Assembly (NCBI RefSeq): GCF_020097835.1
Contig: NZ_CP083666.1
Coordinates: forward strand, 1 to 64,000
Source of the DNA: Haloprofundus halobius
Lineage (GTDB): Archaea > Halobacteriota > Halobacteria > Halobacteriales > Haloferacaceae
DNA: 64,000 nucleotides
Reading direction: 5' to 3'
This document shows, one piece after another, positions 1-7,930 of this stretch. Both the position numbers and the translations under genes were made by a program. Within the stretch, counting starts at the first letter, position 1, and every line of letters begins with the position of its first letter. The notes beneath the pieces were generated by a model. That model saw nothing but the letters and a program-made list of their open reading frames with translations, did not search any database and was not told where the DNA came from.

Positions 1-80
1 CACGGACGAACTATCGACTCGGAGCCAATTTTCAGTTACCCAAAGGCCCATTTACACGCACTCCCATGTTCGGACAGAGA

Positions 81-1310
81 ATGTCTCGGAGTCCGTCGCT
101 CCCCGACCGCCCTCGGCTCGACCTCGACCCAGAGATGTCGGACGCCGAGCGCCTCGATGCGATGCAGAAGCACTTCGCGCGCATCGTTCAGGTCAACGAG
201 GAGCTAGACGAACGGTTAGCACAGGCAGACGACCGGATGGGGGACCTCCAGTCGGAGGTCGACCAACTGAAACGCCGCAACGACACGCTGAAGAAGGCGT
301 CGCTGTACCTCGCCTCCGTCGAGGAGGTTTCCGACGACGGCGTCGTCATCAAACAGCACGGCAACAACCAGGAGGTGCTGACCGAGGTGTCGCCGCAACT
401 GGCGGCCAAACTGGAGGCGGGCGACCGGGTCGCCATCAACGACTCCTTCGCGGTTCAGCGGATTCTCGACGACGAGACCGACGCCCGAGCACAGGCGATG
501 GAGGTCAACGAGTCGCCCGACGTCTCCTACGACGACATCGGCGGCATCGACGACCAGATTCGGGAGGTCAAGGAGGCGGTCGAGGACCCGCTGGCGTCGC
601 CCGAACTGTTCGAGGAAGTCGGTGTTGACCCGCCGGCGGGCGTCCTGCTGTACGGCCCGCCGGGGACGGGCAAGACGATGCTCGCGAAGGCCGTCGCCAA
701 CCAGACCGACGCGACGTTCATCAAGATGGCCGGCTCCGAACTCGTCCAGAAGTTCATCGGCGAGGGCGCGCGACTCGTCCGTGACCTGTTCTCGCTGGCG
801 GCCGAGCGCGAACCCGCCGTCATCTTTATCGACGAGATCGACGCCGTCGCCTCCAAGCGGACGGACTCGAAGACCTCCGGCGACGCCGAGGTCCAGCGGA
901 CGATGATGCAACTGCTCAACGAGATGGACGGCTTCGAAGAGCGCGGTGACGTGCGCATCATCGCGGCGACGAACCGCTTCGATATGCTCGACGAGGCCAT
1001 CCTCCGGCCGGGCCGCTTCGACCGCCTCATCGAGGTCCCGAAACCGAACGAGGAGGGCCGCCGCCGCATCCTCGACATCCACACCGACCGTATGAACGTC
1101 GCCGACGACGTGGACCTCGACGCGTTCGCCGACGACCTCGACGGGTTCAGCGGTGCGGACATCGCCAGCCTCGCCACCGAGGCGGGGATGTTCGCTATCC
1201 GCGACGAACGCACCGAAGTGAAGATGGAGGACTTCGAGGCCGCCCGCGAGAAACTCGTCGAGGCCGACGAGGACGACGTCGTCGGCGAGTTTACTGACTA
1301 CCAGTACTGA
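81..1310 (+). CDS. pan2: Proteasome-activating nucleotidase (PAN, second paralogue type)
   Basis: Hexameric AAA+ ATPase that unfolds proteins and feeds them into the archaeal 20S proteasome in the cytoplasm. An N-terminal coiled coil (about residues 30-75) precedes an OB-like region (KQHGNNQ), then the AAA module: Walker A GPPGTGKT near residue 192, Walker B VIFIDEID near 246, and the second region of homology ending in RPGRFDR. The start is set at the second ATG (MSRSPSLP), five codons inside the longer frame, because the known haloarchaeal PanB/Pan2 proteins begin this way. The C-terminus is Tyr-Gln-Tyr, which resembles but does not match the HbYX docking motif. Its 409 residues are normal for the family. 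It stands alone, followed by a repeat-filled gap. Confidence 0.95.
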   Translation: MSRSPSLPDRPRLDLDPEMSDAERLDAMQKHFARIVQVNEELDERLAQADDRMGDLQSEVDQLKRRNDTLKKASLYLASVEEVSDDGVVIKQHGNNQEVLTEVSPQLAAKLEAGDRVAINDSFAVQRILDDETDARAQAMEVNESPDVSYDDIGGIDDQIREVKEAVEDPLASPELFEEVGVDPPAGVLLYGPPGTGKTMLAKAVANQTDATFIKMAGSELVQKFIGEGARLVRDLFSLAAEREPAVIFIDEIDAVASKRTDSKTSGDAEVQRTMMQLLNEMDGFEERGDVRIIAATNRFDMLDEAILRPGRFDRLIEVPKPNEEGRRRILDIHTDRMNVADDVDLDAFADDLDGFSGADIASLATEAGMFAIRDERTEVKMEDFEAAREKLVEADEDDVVGEFTDYQY

Positions 1311-1311
1311 C

Positions 1312-1364
1312 GCACTTCGGACACCCGCACTTCGGAAAATCGGACACCCGCACTTCGGACACCC
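1312..1364. repeat. Short direct repeats between pan2 and pdaD
   Basis: The unit GCACTTCGGACACCC occurs at about 1312-1326 and again at 1350-1364. A third copy between them is split by the insert AAAAT. The array fills most of the gap after pan2. It has no coding potential and could be slippage-generated or part of the transcript end. Confidence 0.7.
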
Positions 1365-1427
1365 GTACCGCGGCTTTCCGCACCCTGTTTTCGCAAGCGC
1401 TTACTTCCCGCCGCGTCGTCTTCCGGT

Positions 1428-1901
1428 ATGAGCACGATTCGCGTCGTGAGCGGCGTCGCGACCGGACCGACGCCGATGTCGTCGTACGACGCCGCCCTCG
1501 CCGAGGCGAACATCCACAACTACAACCTCGTCGCCGTCTCGTCGGTCGTCCCCGCCGACGCCGACGTCGAGTTCGTCGGCACCGCGCCGGAACTCGGCCC
1601 CGCCGGCGAGCGACTCACCGTCGTCGAGGCCCGCGCGACGGCCGCCGGACCGGGTCGGGTCTCCGCCGGCCTCGGGTGGACGACCGGCCCCGGGCCGGGA
1701 CTGTTCTACGAGTCGGCCGGCGAGACGGACGCAGAGACCGTCCGCGAGCGTGTCCTCGCGGGCCTCGACGCCGGCCGCGACCTCCGCGAGTGGACGTTCG
1801 AGGACGAACGCGTCGAAGTCGCCTCGACGGGGGCTGACTCCGGCGAGTACACGACCGCACTCGTGGTCGCGGTTTACGGCGACAGCGAACCGATCTTATA
1901 A
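1428..1901 (+). CDS. pdaD: Pyruvoyl-dependent arginine decarboxylase
   Basis: Decarboxylates arginine to agmatine, the first step of archaeal polyamine/agmatine synthesis; in archaea agmatine is also needed for the agmatidine base of tRNA-Ile2. The 157-residue length and the motif VAVSSVVP fit the family. The Ser38-Ser39 pair is the expected self-cleavage site, leaving a pyruvoyl group on the beta-chain N-terminus. The Gly-rich segment around residues 75-90 and the C-terminal beta region are also typical. The ATG at 1428 is the only sensible start. It is probably transcribed alone, and the next gene begins 60 bases downstream on the same strand. Confidence 0.93.
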   Translation: MSTIRVVSGVATGPTPMSSYDAALAEANIHNYNLVAVSSVVPADADVEFVGTAPELGPAGERLTVVEARATAAGPGRVSAGLGWTTGPGPGLFYESAGETDAETVRERVLAGLDAGRDLREWTFEDERVEVASTGADSGEYTTALVVAVYGDSEPIL

Positions 1902-1961
1902 ACTTGCTCCTGCCGACGCCTTTTTACTCGGATACCGCCTAAAGCGGACGATTGAGTTAGT

Positions 1962-2345
1962 ATGAACGGCAACACCCCCTTCGCGGGCGTTCCGGACGCC
2001 GTCGACGCCGACCAACCGGACCTCTCCGCCGAACTCACCGGCGACCAGAAACAGCAACTCCGCCGAGCGGTCGCCAGCATCGTCGCACAGACGCGGGAGT
2101 ATCTCCCCGACGGTTACGCTATCGGTTCGGAACTCTCCTACGACTCGAACGGCCCGCGGGCGACTGTCGCCGTCCACCCCCCGGCGGGTCACGCCGTCAG
2201 CGCCGGCTTCAATCCCGACACCGACGACCTGGAGTCGGGCCTCGACGACGAGGACCGCCGCGAAGTCGCGCGGGGTCTGGCCGCGAGCGCCGCGATGCAG
2301 GCGATGGCCGCCGTCGGCGACGGCGTCACGCCGACCGCGCGATAA
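1962..2345 (+). CDS. DUF5811-type haloarchaeal protein
   Basis: Acidic 127-residue soluble protein with no signal peptide or membrane segment. The sequence (ELTGDQKQQLRRAV, then a short beta region with YAIGSELSYD and a C-terminal helix rich in Ala) matches my memory of the haloarchaea-only DUF5811 family, whose function is unknown. It follows pdaD on the same strand, and the spacing of 60 bases leaves room for its own promoter. No catalytic motif can be seen. Confidence 0.8.
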   Translation: MNGNTPFAGVPDAVDADQPDLSAELTGDQKQQLRRAVASIVAQTREYLPDGYAIGSELSYDSNGPRATVAVHPPAGHAVSAGFNPDTDDLESGLDDEDRREVARGLAASAAMQAMAAVGDGVTPTAR

Positions 2346-2469
2346 GCGCCTCCGAAGGTCCGTCTCGTTCTCCACGACGTCGACTCGACAGCGGCGGCGC
2401 TCGTCGAGACCCGATTCACGAACGGGAGGCGGACACCTGCGTCGTCGCTACGGTGCGTCGGCGGCTCCG

Positions 2470-2700
2470 CTACTCGGCAGTCGATTCGACTGGCGAGTCG
2501 ACGAACAGCGCGTAGCCGACGATTGCCGAGGCGGGCAGCGCGCCGAGCGCCACCCCGTGCGCCATCGCGAGCGACGATGTCGCCGCGGTCGCTATCCCCA
2601 CGAGCAACAACGCGGGGATAGCAAGCAACAGGACGTCGTAGCACGATACCCCTGTGGGCACGTCGACTACGGCGTCGAACGGGTCGTCACTAACACTCAC
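2470..2700 (-). CDS. Small two-helix membrane protein, unknown
   Basis: 76 residues. A short acidic N-terminus is followed by two hydrophobic helices (about 22-45 and 48-68) and an acidic tail, so it is likely an integral membrane protein. I do not recognise a family. It is convergent with the DUF5811 gene and lies just outside one end of the first TnpB element. Codon use is like that of neighbouring genes, so it is probably genuine. Confidence 0.6.
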   Translation of the reverse strand: MSVSDDPFDAVVDVPTGVSCYDVLLLAIPALLLVGIATAATSSLAMAHGVALGALPASAIVGYALFVDSPVESTAE

Positions 2701-2741
2701 GAACGTTCACCTCACCCGAGTGTACGGAACACAGCGAGTGA

Positions 2742-2800
2742 ACTATCCCACCCTACTCGCTCGCTTGCGCTCGCTCCTTGAGGGTGGGGCTTCCTGCTTC
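2742..2800 (-). ncRNA. Putative omega-RNA / sense-overlapping RNA 3' part at tnpB end
   Basis: The last codons of tnpB and the sequence just past its stop form a hairpin (CCCACCCT pairing with AGGGTGGG, GAGCGAGCG-rich loop). In halobacterial IS1341-type genes, sense-overlapping transcripts from exactly this part are known, and in TnpB systems they act as omega-RNAs whose 3' tail is the guide. Here the guide would be read from the minus strand beyond about position 2742. The 5' limit of the RNA is not visible from sequence. Confidence 0.5.
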
Positions 2801-3991
2801 GATGACGCGCTTTGCAGGAACCGAAGTGGTTCCCGTAGGGAGCGCAGTCTCCACAGGCGTTGATTCGGAGCGTCCCGATCCTAACTGCTTGATACCGCGA
2901 GAAAGAATGTTCCACGCTGCGTTCCAGTCTCTGTCGGCGGTGAAGCCGCACGAGGGACAGGAGTGTTCGCGAACCCACAGCGGTTTGTCGGTCGAGACAC
3001 CGCACGCCGCACACTCTTTGGTCGTTCCGCCTGGATCGACCGCGACAAAATGCGTGCCTTCGCGTTCGCACTTGTACTCGAGCATTCGAAGGAACGTTCC
3101 CCACGCTGCTCCGGCACGGTTCCGTGAGTTGCCGTCAAGTTCGACCAGACCTTTCGCGTCCAGGTCTTCGACCGCGACGAGATCGTACTCTCGTGCGTAG
3201 TACGCCGAGAGTTTGTGAAGGAAGTCGCGGCGCTTGTTCTTCAGATCGGCGTGGCATTCGGCCACGCGACGGCGTTGTTTCTCGTAGTTGCTCGACCCGT
3301 GCTCTCTGCGTGAAAGCTTCCGTTGCTCTCGCTCGAGTCGGTCGCGTTCGTCCGAGAGGTCGGCCGATTCGATCGCGTGGCCGTCGGTGTCGTGGGCGTA
3401 TTTCAGAATACCCACGTCGATCCCGACGACGGTCTTTGGACGGTCGGGCTTCTCCGGCGGCTCTCGGTCAACTTCGACACCGAACGTAGCGAACCACTCG
3501 CCCGTCGGTTCCTTCTTGAGTGTGACCTGCTTGAGTGCGGCGTTGTCGGGGATCTCTCGATGGAGCCGGATCGGTATGTCCGCGAGTTTCGAAAGTGACA
3601 GCACAGTCTGGTCGCCCTTCTTGTCGAGCTTGAAGCCAGACTGATTGTACGTGAAACTGCGGAACTCGCGCGGTGGCTTCCACTTGAGCATCCCGACGCC
3701 GTAGCCGTTCTGCTTGAGCGCAGAAAGGCTACTGAGGTTGTTGAACAGGCGTTCAACGACGGTTTGGAGAACTTTCGAGTACACGTCCGAGAGTCCGTCC
3801 CACCACTTCTTGAGGTCGGGTAGCTCCGATCGAAGTGTGGTCATGGACGGCAGTTCGCCGTGGTTCTCTCGGTACTCGTTGAGGCGGTAGCGGGTATGGT
3901 TGTACAGTTGCCTACAGATATCGCGATGTCGGTCCAACTCCTCGCGGTGGGCGTCGGACGGCTCGAGACGATACTTGTAGGCGTAGTACAT
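2753..3991 (-). CDS. tnpB: TnpB RNA-guided nuclease (IS1341/OrfB family)
   Basis: 412 residues. TnpB proteins are omega-RNA-guided DNA nucleases ancestral to Cas12. Helix-turn-helix and OB-type N-terminal regions precede a split RuvC domain. The acidic residues are visible: Asp in VVGIDVGILKYA, Glu in VAVEDLDAKGL, and Asp in TADRDWNAAWNIL. A zinc finger (CAAC ... CPSC) sits between the last two, so it looks catalytically intact. The start ATG shares one base with the stop of the upstream RHH gene (TGATG), implying translational coupling. The 3' end of the gene runs into the element's end hairpin, where the guide RNA of such elements is normally encoded. Confidence 0.93.
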   Translation of the reverse strand: MYYAYKYRLEPSDAHREELDRHRDICRQLYNHTRYRLNEYRENHGELPSMTTLRSELPDLKKWWDGLSDVYSKVLQTVVERLFNNLSSLSALKQNGYGVGMLKWKPPREFRSFTYNQSGFKLDKKGDQTVLSLSKLADIPIRLHREIPDNAALKQVTLKKEPTGEWFATFGVEVDREPPEKPDRPKTVVGIDVGILKYAHDTDGHAIESADLSDERDRLEREQRKLSRREHGSSNYEKQRRRVAECHADLKNKRRDFLHKLSAYYAREYDLVAVEDLDAKGLVELDGNSRNRAGAAWGTFLRMLEYKCEREGTHFVAVDPGGTTKECAACGVSTDKPLWVREHSCPSCGFTADRDWNAAWNILSRGIKQLGSGRSESTPVETALPTGTTSVPAKRVIEAGSPTLKERAQASE

Positions 3992-4113
3992 CAGCTCTCG
4001 CGTTCCTCAATGAGTTCGTCGAGTTGACCACGGACGAACGACGAGAGGTTCAGGTGGTTCTCCTCAACCCACTCGGCTTGGTCCTCTCGAATGGTGATAT
4101 TCTTGCGTCTCAC
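3991..4113 (-). CDS. Ribbon-helix-helix protein paired with tnpB
   Basis: Small protein with the pattern RRKNITIREDQAEWVEEN followed by LNLSSFVRGQLDELIEE, a classic ribbon-helix-helix DNA-binding fold (strand, helix, turn with Ser-Ser-Phe, helix). I place the start at the GTG of 4113 (VRRKNITI), giving about 40 residues. Two ATGs further up (4143 and 4173) would add a tail unlike this family, and the upper region looks like an operator. It is the first gene of the operon with tnpB and shares one base with it. The likely role is autorepression of the element. Confidence 0.7.
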   Translation of the reverse strand: MRRKNITIREDQAEWVEENHLNLSSFVRGQLDELIEERES

Positions 4114-4115
4114 AA

Positions 4116-4143
4116 CATACGCACTATGCGCACAAATGCGCAT
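4116..4143 (-). promoter_or_regulatory. Triple TGCGCAT-type repeat upstream of RHH-tnpB operon
   Basis: Three near-identical copies (ATACGCA at 4117, ATGCGCA at 4126, ATGCGCA at 4136, plus-strand reading) are spaced 9-10 bases apart, about one helical turn. They lie between a TTATGCG element that could serve as TATA box and the GTG start of the RHH gene. RHH repressors typically bind short repeats at this spacing, so this is a plausible self-operator. Binding is inferred. Confidence 0.5.
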
Positions 4144-4323
4144 AAGTCCTGCGGAACGTGGGCCTGTGGGCATACCGTAGTAGAGTGTCTGAAAAACGAG
4201 CGGCGCTGTATTCCCTCCCTGCTCGCTTCGCTCGCTGAGGAAGGGGGCTTAGTGCCTCGATTCAGCTAAAATCTCCGCCGACTGTTCTTCTCGATGACTG
4301 TTCGACCCGCCGCCCGCTATCGA

Positions 4324-6126
4324 TTACTTCCCCCAGAACGGGTCCCGACGGCGGTGTTTGTCGAGATACCCCTGCAGCGCCTCCAGTTCGTCGCCGGGAA
4401 TCTCGCTCGACAGTTCCTGTTCGAGAATCTTCGCGTGTTTCTCGGGGAGTTCGACCCACAACTCGTCGCCCTCGTCTATCTGACGGCCGACCGTCGGGCC
4501 GTCGATGGCGACGCTGACGCGGTTGCCCGCGCGGACCTGTTTGACGTCCTCGCCCTGTTGTTGAATACCCGACAGCTGACCGACGCGCGTCGGCTTGTCC
4601 CCGTCGAACTTGACGACGCGCATGTTGTTTTTGAGGGTGCCGGACATGACCTCGACGCCGACGACGGCGGGGTCGTTCTGGCGGAACACGTGGTCCTGGA
4701 GGATGCGGAAGCGCGCCGGGCGGACGATCTTGTCGAGCACCGTCTCCTGCTGGGCGCGTTTTCGCTCGGTGACGAACTCGTCGTACTCTTCGATGAGTTG
4801 GTAGATGACGTCGTCGTCGAACAGCCGCACGTCGCTGTCGTCGAGTTCGTCCTCGGCGTTCGGCAGCACGTCGACGTTGAACGCGAGGATGACCTTGTGT
4901 TCGTCCTCGCGGGCGGTTCCGGCGACGGCGACGTCGCGGGGGGCCACGTCGCCGACTTCCGCGCGGAGAATCGGAATCTCGGCCTCTCTCAGGGCGTTTG
5001 CCATCGCTTCGAGGCTCCCGAGCGTGTCGGCCTTCACCACGACGCCTTCCTCCTCGGTGTTGACCTCTATCTCGGCGAGTTCGGCCTGCACGTCCTGTAT
5101 TACGTCGTCGACCTCGCGGCTCCGGACGGCGCGGACCGGCGCGCCCGCCATCGCGTCGTCGAGGTCGGGGGCGGCGATCTTCACACCCGCCGCGGCTTTC
5201 ACTTCGTCGACGCGCTCGAACCGCTTCTCGGTTCGAATCTCGGCGAGCGGGCGCGGTTGCAACAGCGCGCGAATCTCGGTGACGATGGGACCGTTGGTCC
5301 CGCCGACGACGATGGTGTCGCCCTCGCGGACGGTGCCGTCGTACAGCACCACGTCGAGCGTCGCGCCGAAGCCGCGCTCCTCCTTGACTTCAAGCACCGT
5401 CCCCGCACCGGGACCGGCGATGTCGACGGCCATCTCGGCTTTCATGTAGCGCTGCGACAGCCCCATCAGGACGGCGAGCAGGTCCGGAATCCCCTCGCCG
5501 GTCATCGCCGAGACGGGGATGACGCCGACGTTCTTCTGGAAGTTCTGGACGCGCCAGTAGAGGTCAGCCGACAGCCCCTCGTCGGAGAGCTGGCCGATTA
5601 TCTCGTAGAGGTTCGTGTCGAGCATCCCCCGCGCGCGGTCGCTCTGGGCGTCGTACGACGGCTTGATGGGCGACCCCTCCTGCGGGTTCCACCCCGGCGT
5701 CGTGTCGACTTTGTTGGCGGCGACGACGAACGGCGTCCCGGTCCGCTTGAGGATGTCGAGCGCCTCGACGGTCTGCGGCTGGAAGCCGTCGTTGACGTCG
5801 ACGACGAGGATGGCGATGTCGGCGAGCGCGCCGCCGCGCGAGCGCAGCGTCGAAAACGAGTGGTGCCCCGGCGTGTCGATGAACAGGAGACCGGGAAGGT
5901 CGAAGTCGTCGGGGTCGACGAGGCTGCCGGCCATCGACGACACCGTGTCGAGCGGCACCGCGGTGGCACCGATGTGCTGGGTGATTGCGCCGGCCTCACC
6001 CTCGCTGACGGCCGACCCCCGAACCTTGTCGAGGAGGCTGGTCTTCCCGTGGTCGACGTGACCCAGAACGGCGACGATGGGTGTGCGAAGCGTCTCGGTT
6101 CGTGGTGGCTGGTCCGTATCTGACAT
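4324..6126 (-). CDS. infB: Translation initiation factor aIF5B (IF-2 family GTPase)
   Basis: 600-residue GTPase promoting ribosomal subunit joining and initiator tRNA placement. The motifs are G1 GHVDHGKT (about residues 22-29), G3 DTPGHH (about 82), G4 NKVD (about 136) and SAMTGEG as G5, then domain II, the TLGSLEA domain III, and a C-terminal domain ending in RDPFWGK. The length fits archaeal aIF5B, which lacks the long eukaryotic N-terminal extension. No intein is present, although archaeal infB genes often carry one. The stop lies about 60 bases from the end of TnpB element 1. Confidence 0.97.
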   Translation of the reverse strand: MSDTDQPPRTETLRTPIVAVLGHVDHGKTSLLDKVRGSAVSEGEAGAITQHIGATAVPLDTVSSMAGSLVDPDDFDLPGLLFIDTPGHHSFSTLRSRGGALADIAILVVDVNDGFQPQTVEALDILKRTGTPFVVAANKVDTTPGWNPQEGSPIKPSYDAQSDRARGMLDTNLYEIIGQLSDEGLSADLYWRVQNFQKNVGVIPVSAMTGEGIPDLLAVLMGLSQRYMKAEMAVDIAGPGAGTVLEVKEERGFGATLDVVLYDGTVREGDTIVVGGTNGPIVTEIRALLQPRPLAEIRTEKRFERVDEVKAAAGVKIAAPDLDDAMAGAPVRAVRSREVDDVIQDVQAELAEIEVNTEEEGVVVKADTLGSLEAMANALREAEIPILRAEVGDVAPRDVAVAGTAREDEHKVILAFNVDVLPNAEDELDDSDVRLFDDDVIYQLIEEYDEFVTERKRAQQETVLDKIVRPARFRILQDHVFRQNDPAVVGVEVMSGTLKNNMRVVKFDGDKPTRVGQLSGIQQQGEDVKQVRAGNRVSVAIDGPTVGRQIDEGDELWVELPEKHAKILEQELSSEIPGDELEALQGYLDKHRRRDPFWGK

Positions 6127-6335
6127 GAAAATCGCCCCGGAGAAGTTCTCTTATCCGTCGAATATCGGGGGTCGAAGTTAAGTGTTTCAACTCCGCACGC
6201 TGTCGATTTCGAGCTGGGAGAACTACCACGACAGGCGACCGTCACCGAGAAGCGACAGTCTCGGGACGCCGCCGCCGACAGACGCTCGTCAGACGACCCC
6301 GTGGCGTTTATGTGACCGGACTCGAATAGGCGGCT

Positions 6336-6584
6336 ATGGCCGACATACTCGCCGAGAACCTCTCGGGCAAAGCCGTCATGGGTTCGGACGGAACCGAACT
6401 CGGCATGCTGTACAACATCACGATGAACCACAAGACGGGCGCACTCACGGATCTGCTCGTCTCCCCGGACGAGGAAGCGCTCGGCGTCGATACTGGGTCG
6501 TTCGACCGCGACGACGCCGGTCGGTTCCGCATCCCGGTCAGTCACGTCAAAGCGGTGAAAGATTACATCGTCGTCCAGCGTTAG
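6336..6584 (+). CDS. PRC-barrel domain protein
   Basis: 82 residues with the PRC-barrel pattern: LSGKAVMGSDGTELGMLYNI at the start, then LTDLLVSPD and FRIPVSHVKAVKDYIVV. PRC barrels mediate RNA or protein contacts; archaeal stand-alone forms are linked to RNA metabolism and cell division. The stop is four bases before the nob1 start, so the two are one operon, consistent with an RNA-processing role. The start ATG is preceded by GGCGGCT only. Confidence 0.88.
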   Translation: MADILAENLSGKAVMGSDGTELGMLYNITMNHKTGALTDLLVSPDEEALGVDTGSFDRDDAGRFRIPVSHVKAVKDYIVVQR

Positions 6585-6588
6585 GTAG

Positions 6589-7047
6589 ATGCAAGTTCTC
6601 GATTCTTCGGCGTTCATCCACGAGTACCACACCGACGAGCAGACGGCTTCGATACCCGACGTCCAGGCGGAACTGGAAGGCGAGCACGCCTTCCGTTTCG
6701 ACGCGATGGAAGGTGCGGGGATGCACATCCACATTCCCGCCGAGGGGGCCGTCGAGACTATCGGTCGCGCCGCCGCGGAGACGGGCGACGCCGACGTGCT
6801 CTCGGAGACGGACATGCGGCTTCTCGCCACCTCCTTCGAGTTGGACGCGACGCTCGTCACCGACGACTACGCGATGCAGAACGTCGCCGAACATCTCGGC
6901 GTCTCGGTGAAGGTCATCGCCCGCGACGGCATCGAAGAGCAGCGCAACTGGCGCTTCCAGTGCGCCGGCTGCGGCCGCGAGTTCGACGAGAACCACGACC
7001 GCTGTCCCATCTGCGGGTCGGACCTCACGCGAAAGAATCCGGCGTAG
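6589..7047 (+). CDS. nob1: rRNA maturation endonuclease Nob1
   Basis: PIN-domain nuclease that trims the 3' end of 16S rRNA precursors. Acidic catalytic residues are visible in MQVLDSSAFI (Asp5), in DADVLSETDMRLL and in LVTDDYAMQN. A C-terminal zinc ribbon is formed by CAGC and CPIC (about residues 126-145). The 152-residue length is typical for archaeal Nob1. It is transcribed with the PRC-barrel gene. Confidence 0.95.
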   Translation: MQVLDSSAFIHEYHTDEQTASIPDVQAELEGEHAFRFDAMEGAGMHIHIPAEGAVETIGRAAAETGDADVLSETDMRLLATSFELDATLVTDDYAMQNVAEHLGVSVKVIARDGIEEQRNWRFQCAGCGREFDENHDRCPICGSDLTRKNPA

Positions 7048-7088
7048 TCACGCCGTTCGGCCTCTCCGACCGCACGTTGACATCTCCT

Positions 7089-7841
7089 CTACGCACCCGG
7101 AATCAGACCTGTCGCGATAGCGTACTGGCCGAGGAACTGGTAGGCGTTGAACAGGCCGTGGACGACGGCGACGACGACGAGGTTCTCGGTCCGCTCGTAC
7201 AGCAGCGCCAGAACCGCGCCGAGGACGAAGATGACGGCGATGCTCGCGACTTTGCCGCCGCCGCTGCCGATGAGCGCCAGCCAGTGGGCGACGGCGAAGA
7301 CGGCGCTGGCGACCACGACGGCCACCGCCTGCCCGTAGACACGGCGGAGCTTCTCCTGGACGATGCCGCGGAAGATGAGTTCCTCCATCGGACCGACGAA
7401 GAAGATGGTCACCGGCACCATGTAGAGGAAGTAGACGGGGTTCTGCTGGCCGGCCGTGATGACCTGGTTTGCCGCCACCTCGATGCCGAATTGCTGGATG
7501 ACGGCGGAGACGGCGACGAGTGCACCGACGAGGATGACGAGTCCGCCGCCGATCCAGCCGAGGTCGCGGAGCGTCGGGACGCGCCAGCGGACGATGTTCC
7601 ACTCGTCTCGTTTCGAGAGGTAGAGGTAGGCGGCGATGCCGAAACCGACGTACTGTAGCGACCCGAGAACGGCACGCGTCGCGGGTGTCTGCGCCGAGAT
7701 TCCGAGGGACTGGAGCACGAACAGACCGACGAGGGAGACGCCGATACCCACGGCGAACGCGCCGGCGACGACGAAGACGACGGTTCCGGCGGCCTGTAGG
7801 TGCGTCGCGGACTGCGACTGCGGGGAAGGTTCTGACTGCAT
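7089..7841 (-). CDS. CPBP-family intramembrane glutamic/metallo-protease
   Basis: 250-residue multi-pass membrane protein (about 7 hydrophobic segments) with the CPBP/Abi motif GPMEELIFRG near residues 150-160 and a later HGLFNA motif. The paired Glu residues and His are the expected active-site residues of this Rce1-like family. Family members process prenylated proteins or act in bacteriocin immunity; the haloarchaeal substrate is unknown. It is convergent with nob1. A second CPBP protein lies near 56 kb. Confidence 0.88.
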   Translation of the reverse strand: MQSEPSPQSQSATHLQAAGTVVFVVAGAFAVGIGVSLVGLFVLQSLGISAQTPATRAVLGSLQYVGFGIAAYLYLSKRDEWNIVRWRVPTLRDLGWIGGGLVILVGALVAVSAVIQQFGIEVAANQVITAGQQNPVYFLYMVPVTIFFVGPMEELIFRGIVQEKLRRVYGQAVAVVVASAVFAVAHWLALIGSGGGKVASIAVIFVLGAVLALLYERTENLVVVAVVHGLFNAYQFLGQYAIATGLIPGA

Positions 7842-7930
7842 CTGTTCGGCGTACAGTACTGGCCGACGCCGAATAGATGCACCGGTCGGGTTCGGCGACG
7901 GGGGAGCGATCGACCCGTTTCGCGTCTCGC

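Larger units (their letters stand above)
2742..4260 (-). mobile_element. IS1341-type (tnpB-only) IS200/IS605 element 1
   Basis: Contains an RHH gene and tnpB in one minus-strand operon but no tnpA transposase, so movement would need TnpA in trans. Both ends carry related hairpins that open with AAGCCCC on the minus strand. The tnpB-distal one (about 4218-4258) has a stem CCCTTCC/GGGAGGG, and the tnpB-proximal one (about 2745-2792) has CCCACCCT/AGGGTGGG; both loops hold GAGCGAGCG-type sequence. Subterminal hairpins of this kind are how IS200/IS605 ends are recognised. Exact cleavage points cannot be fixed from sequence alone, so limits are approximate. It lies between two intact genes. Confidence 0.8.

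Noticed and set aside
4294-6123. Long plus-strand open frame opposite infB
   Set aside because: It mirrors the aIF5B codons; GC-rich haloarchaeal genes regularly keep an antisense frame open. Composition is unlike a protein (Asp/Val/Arg low complexity).
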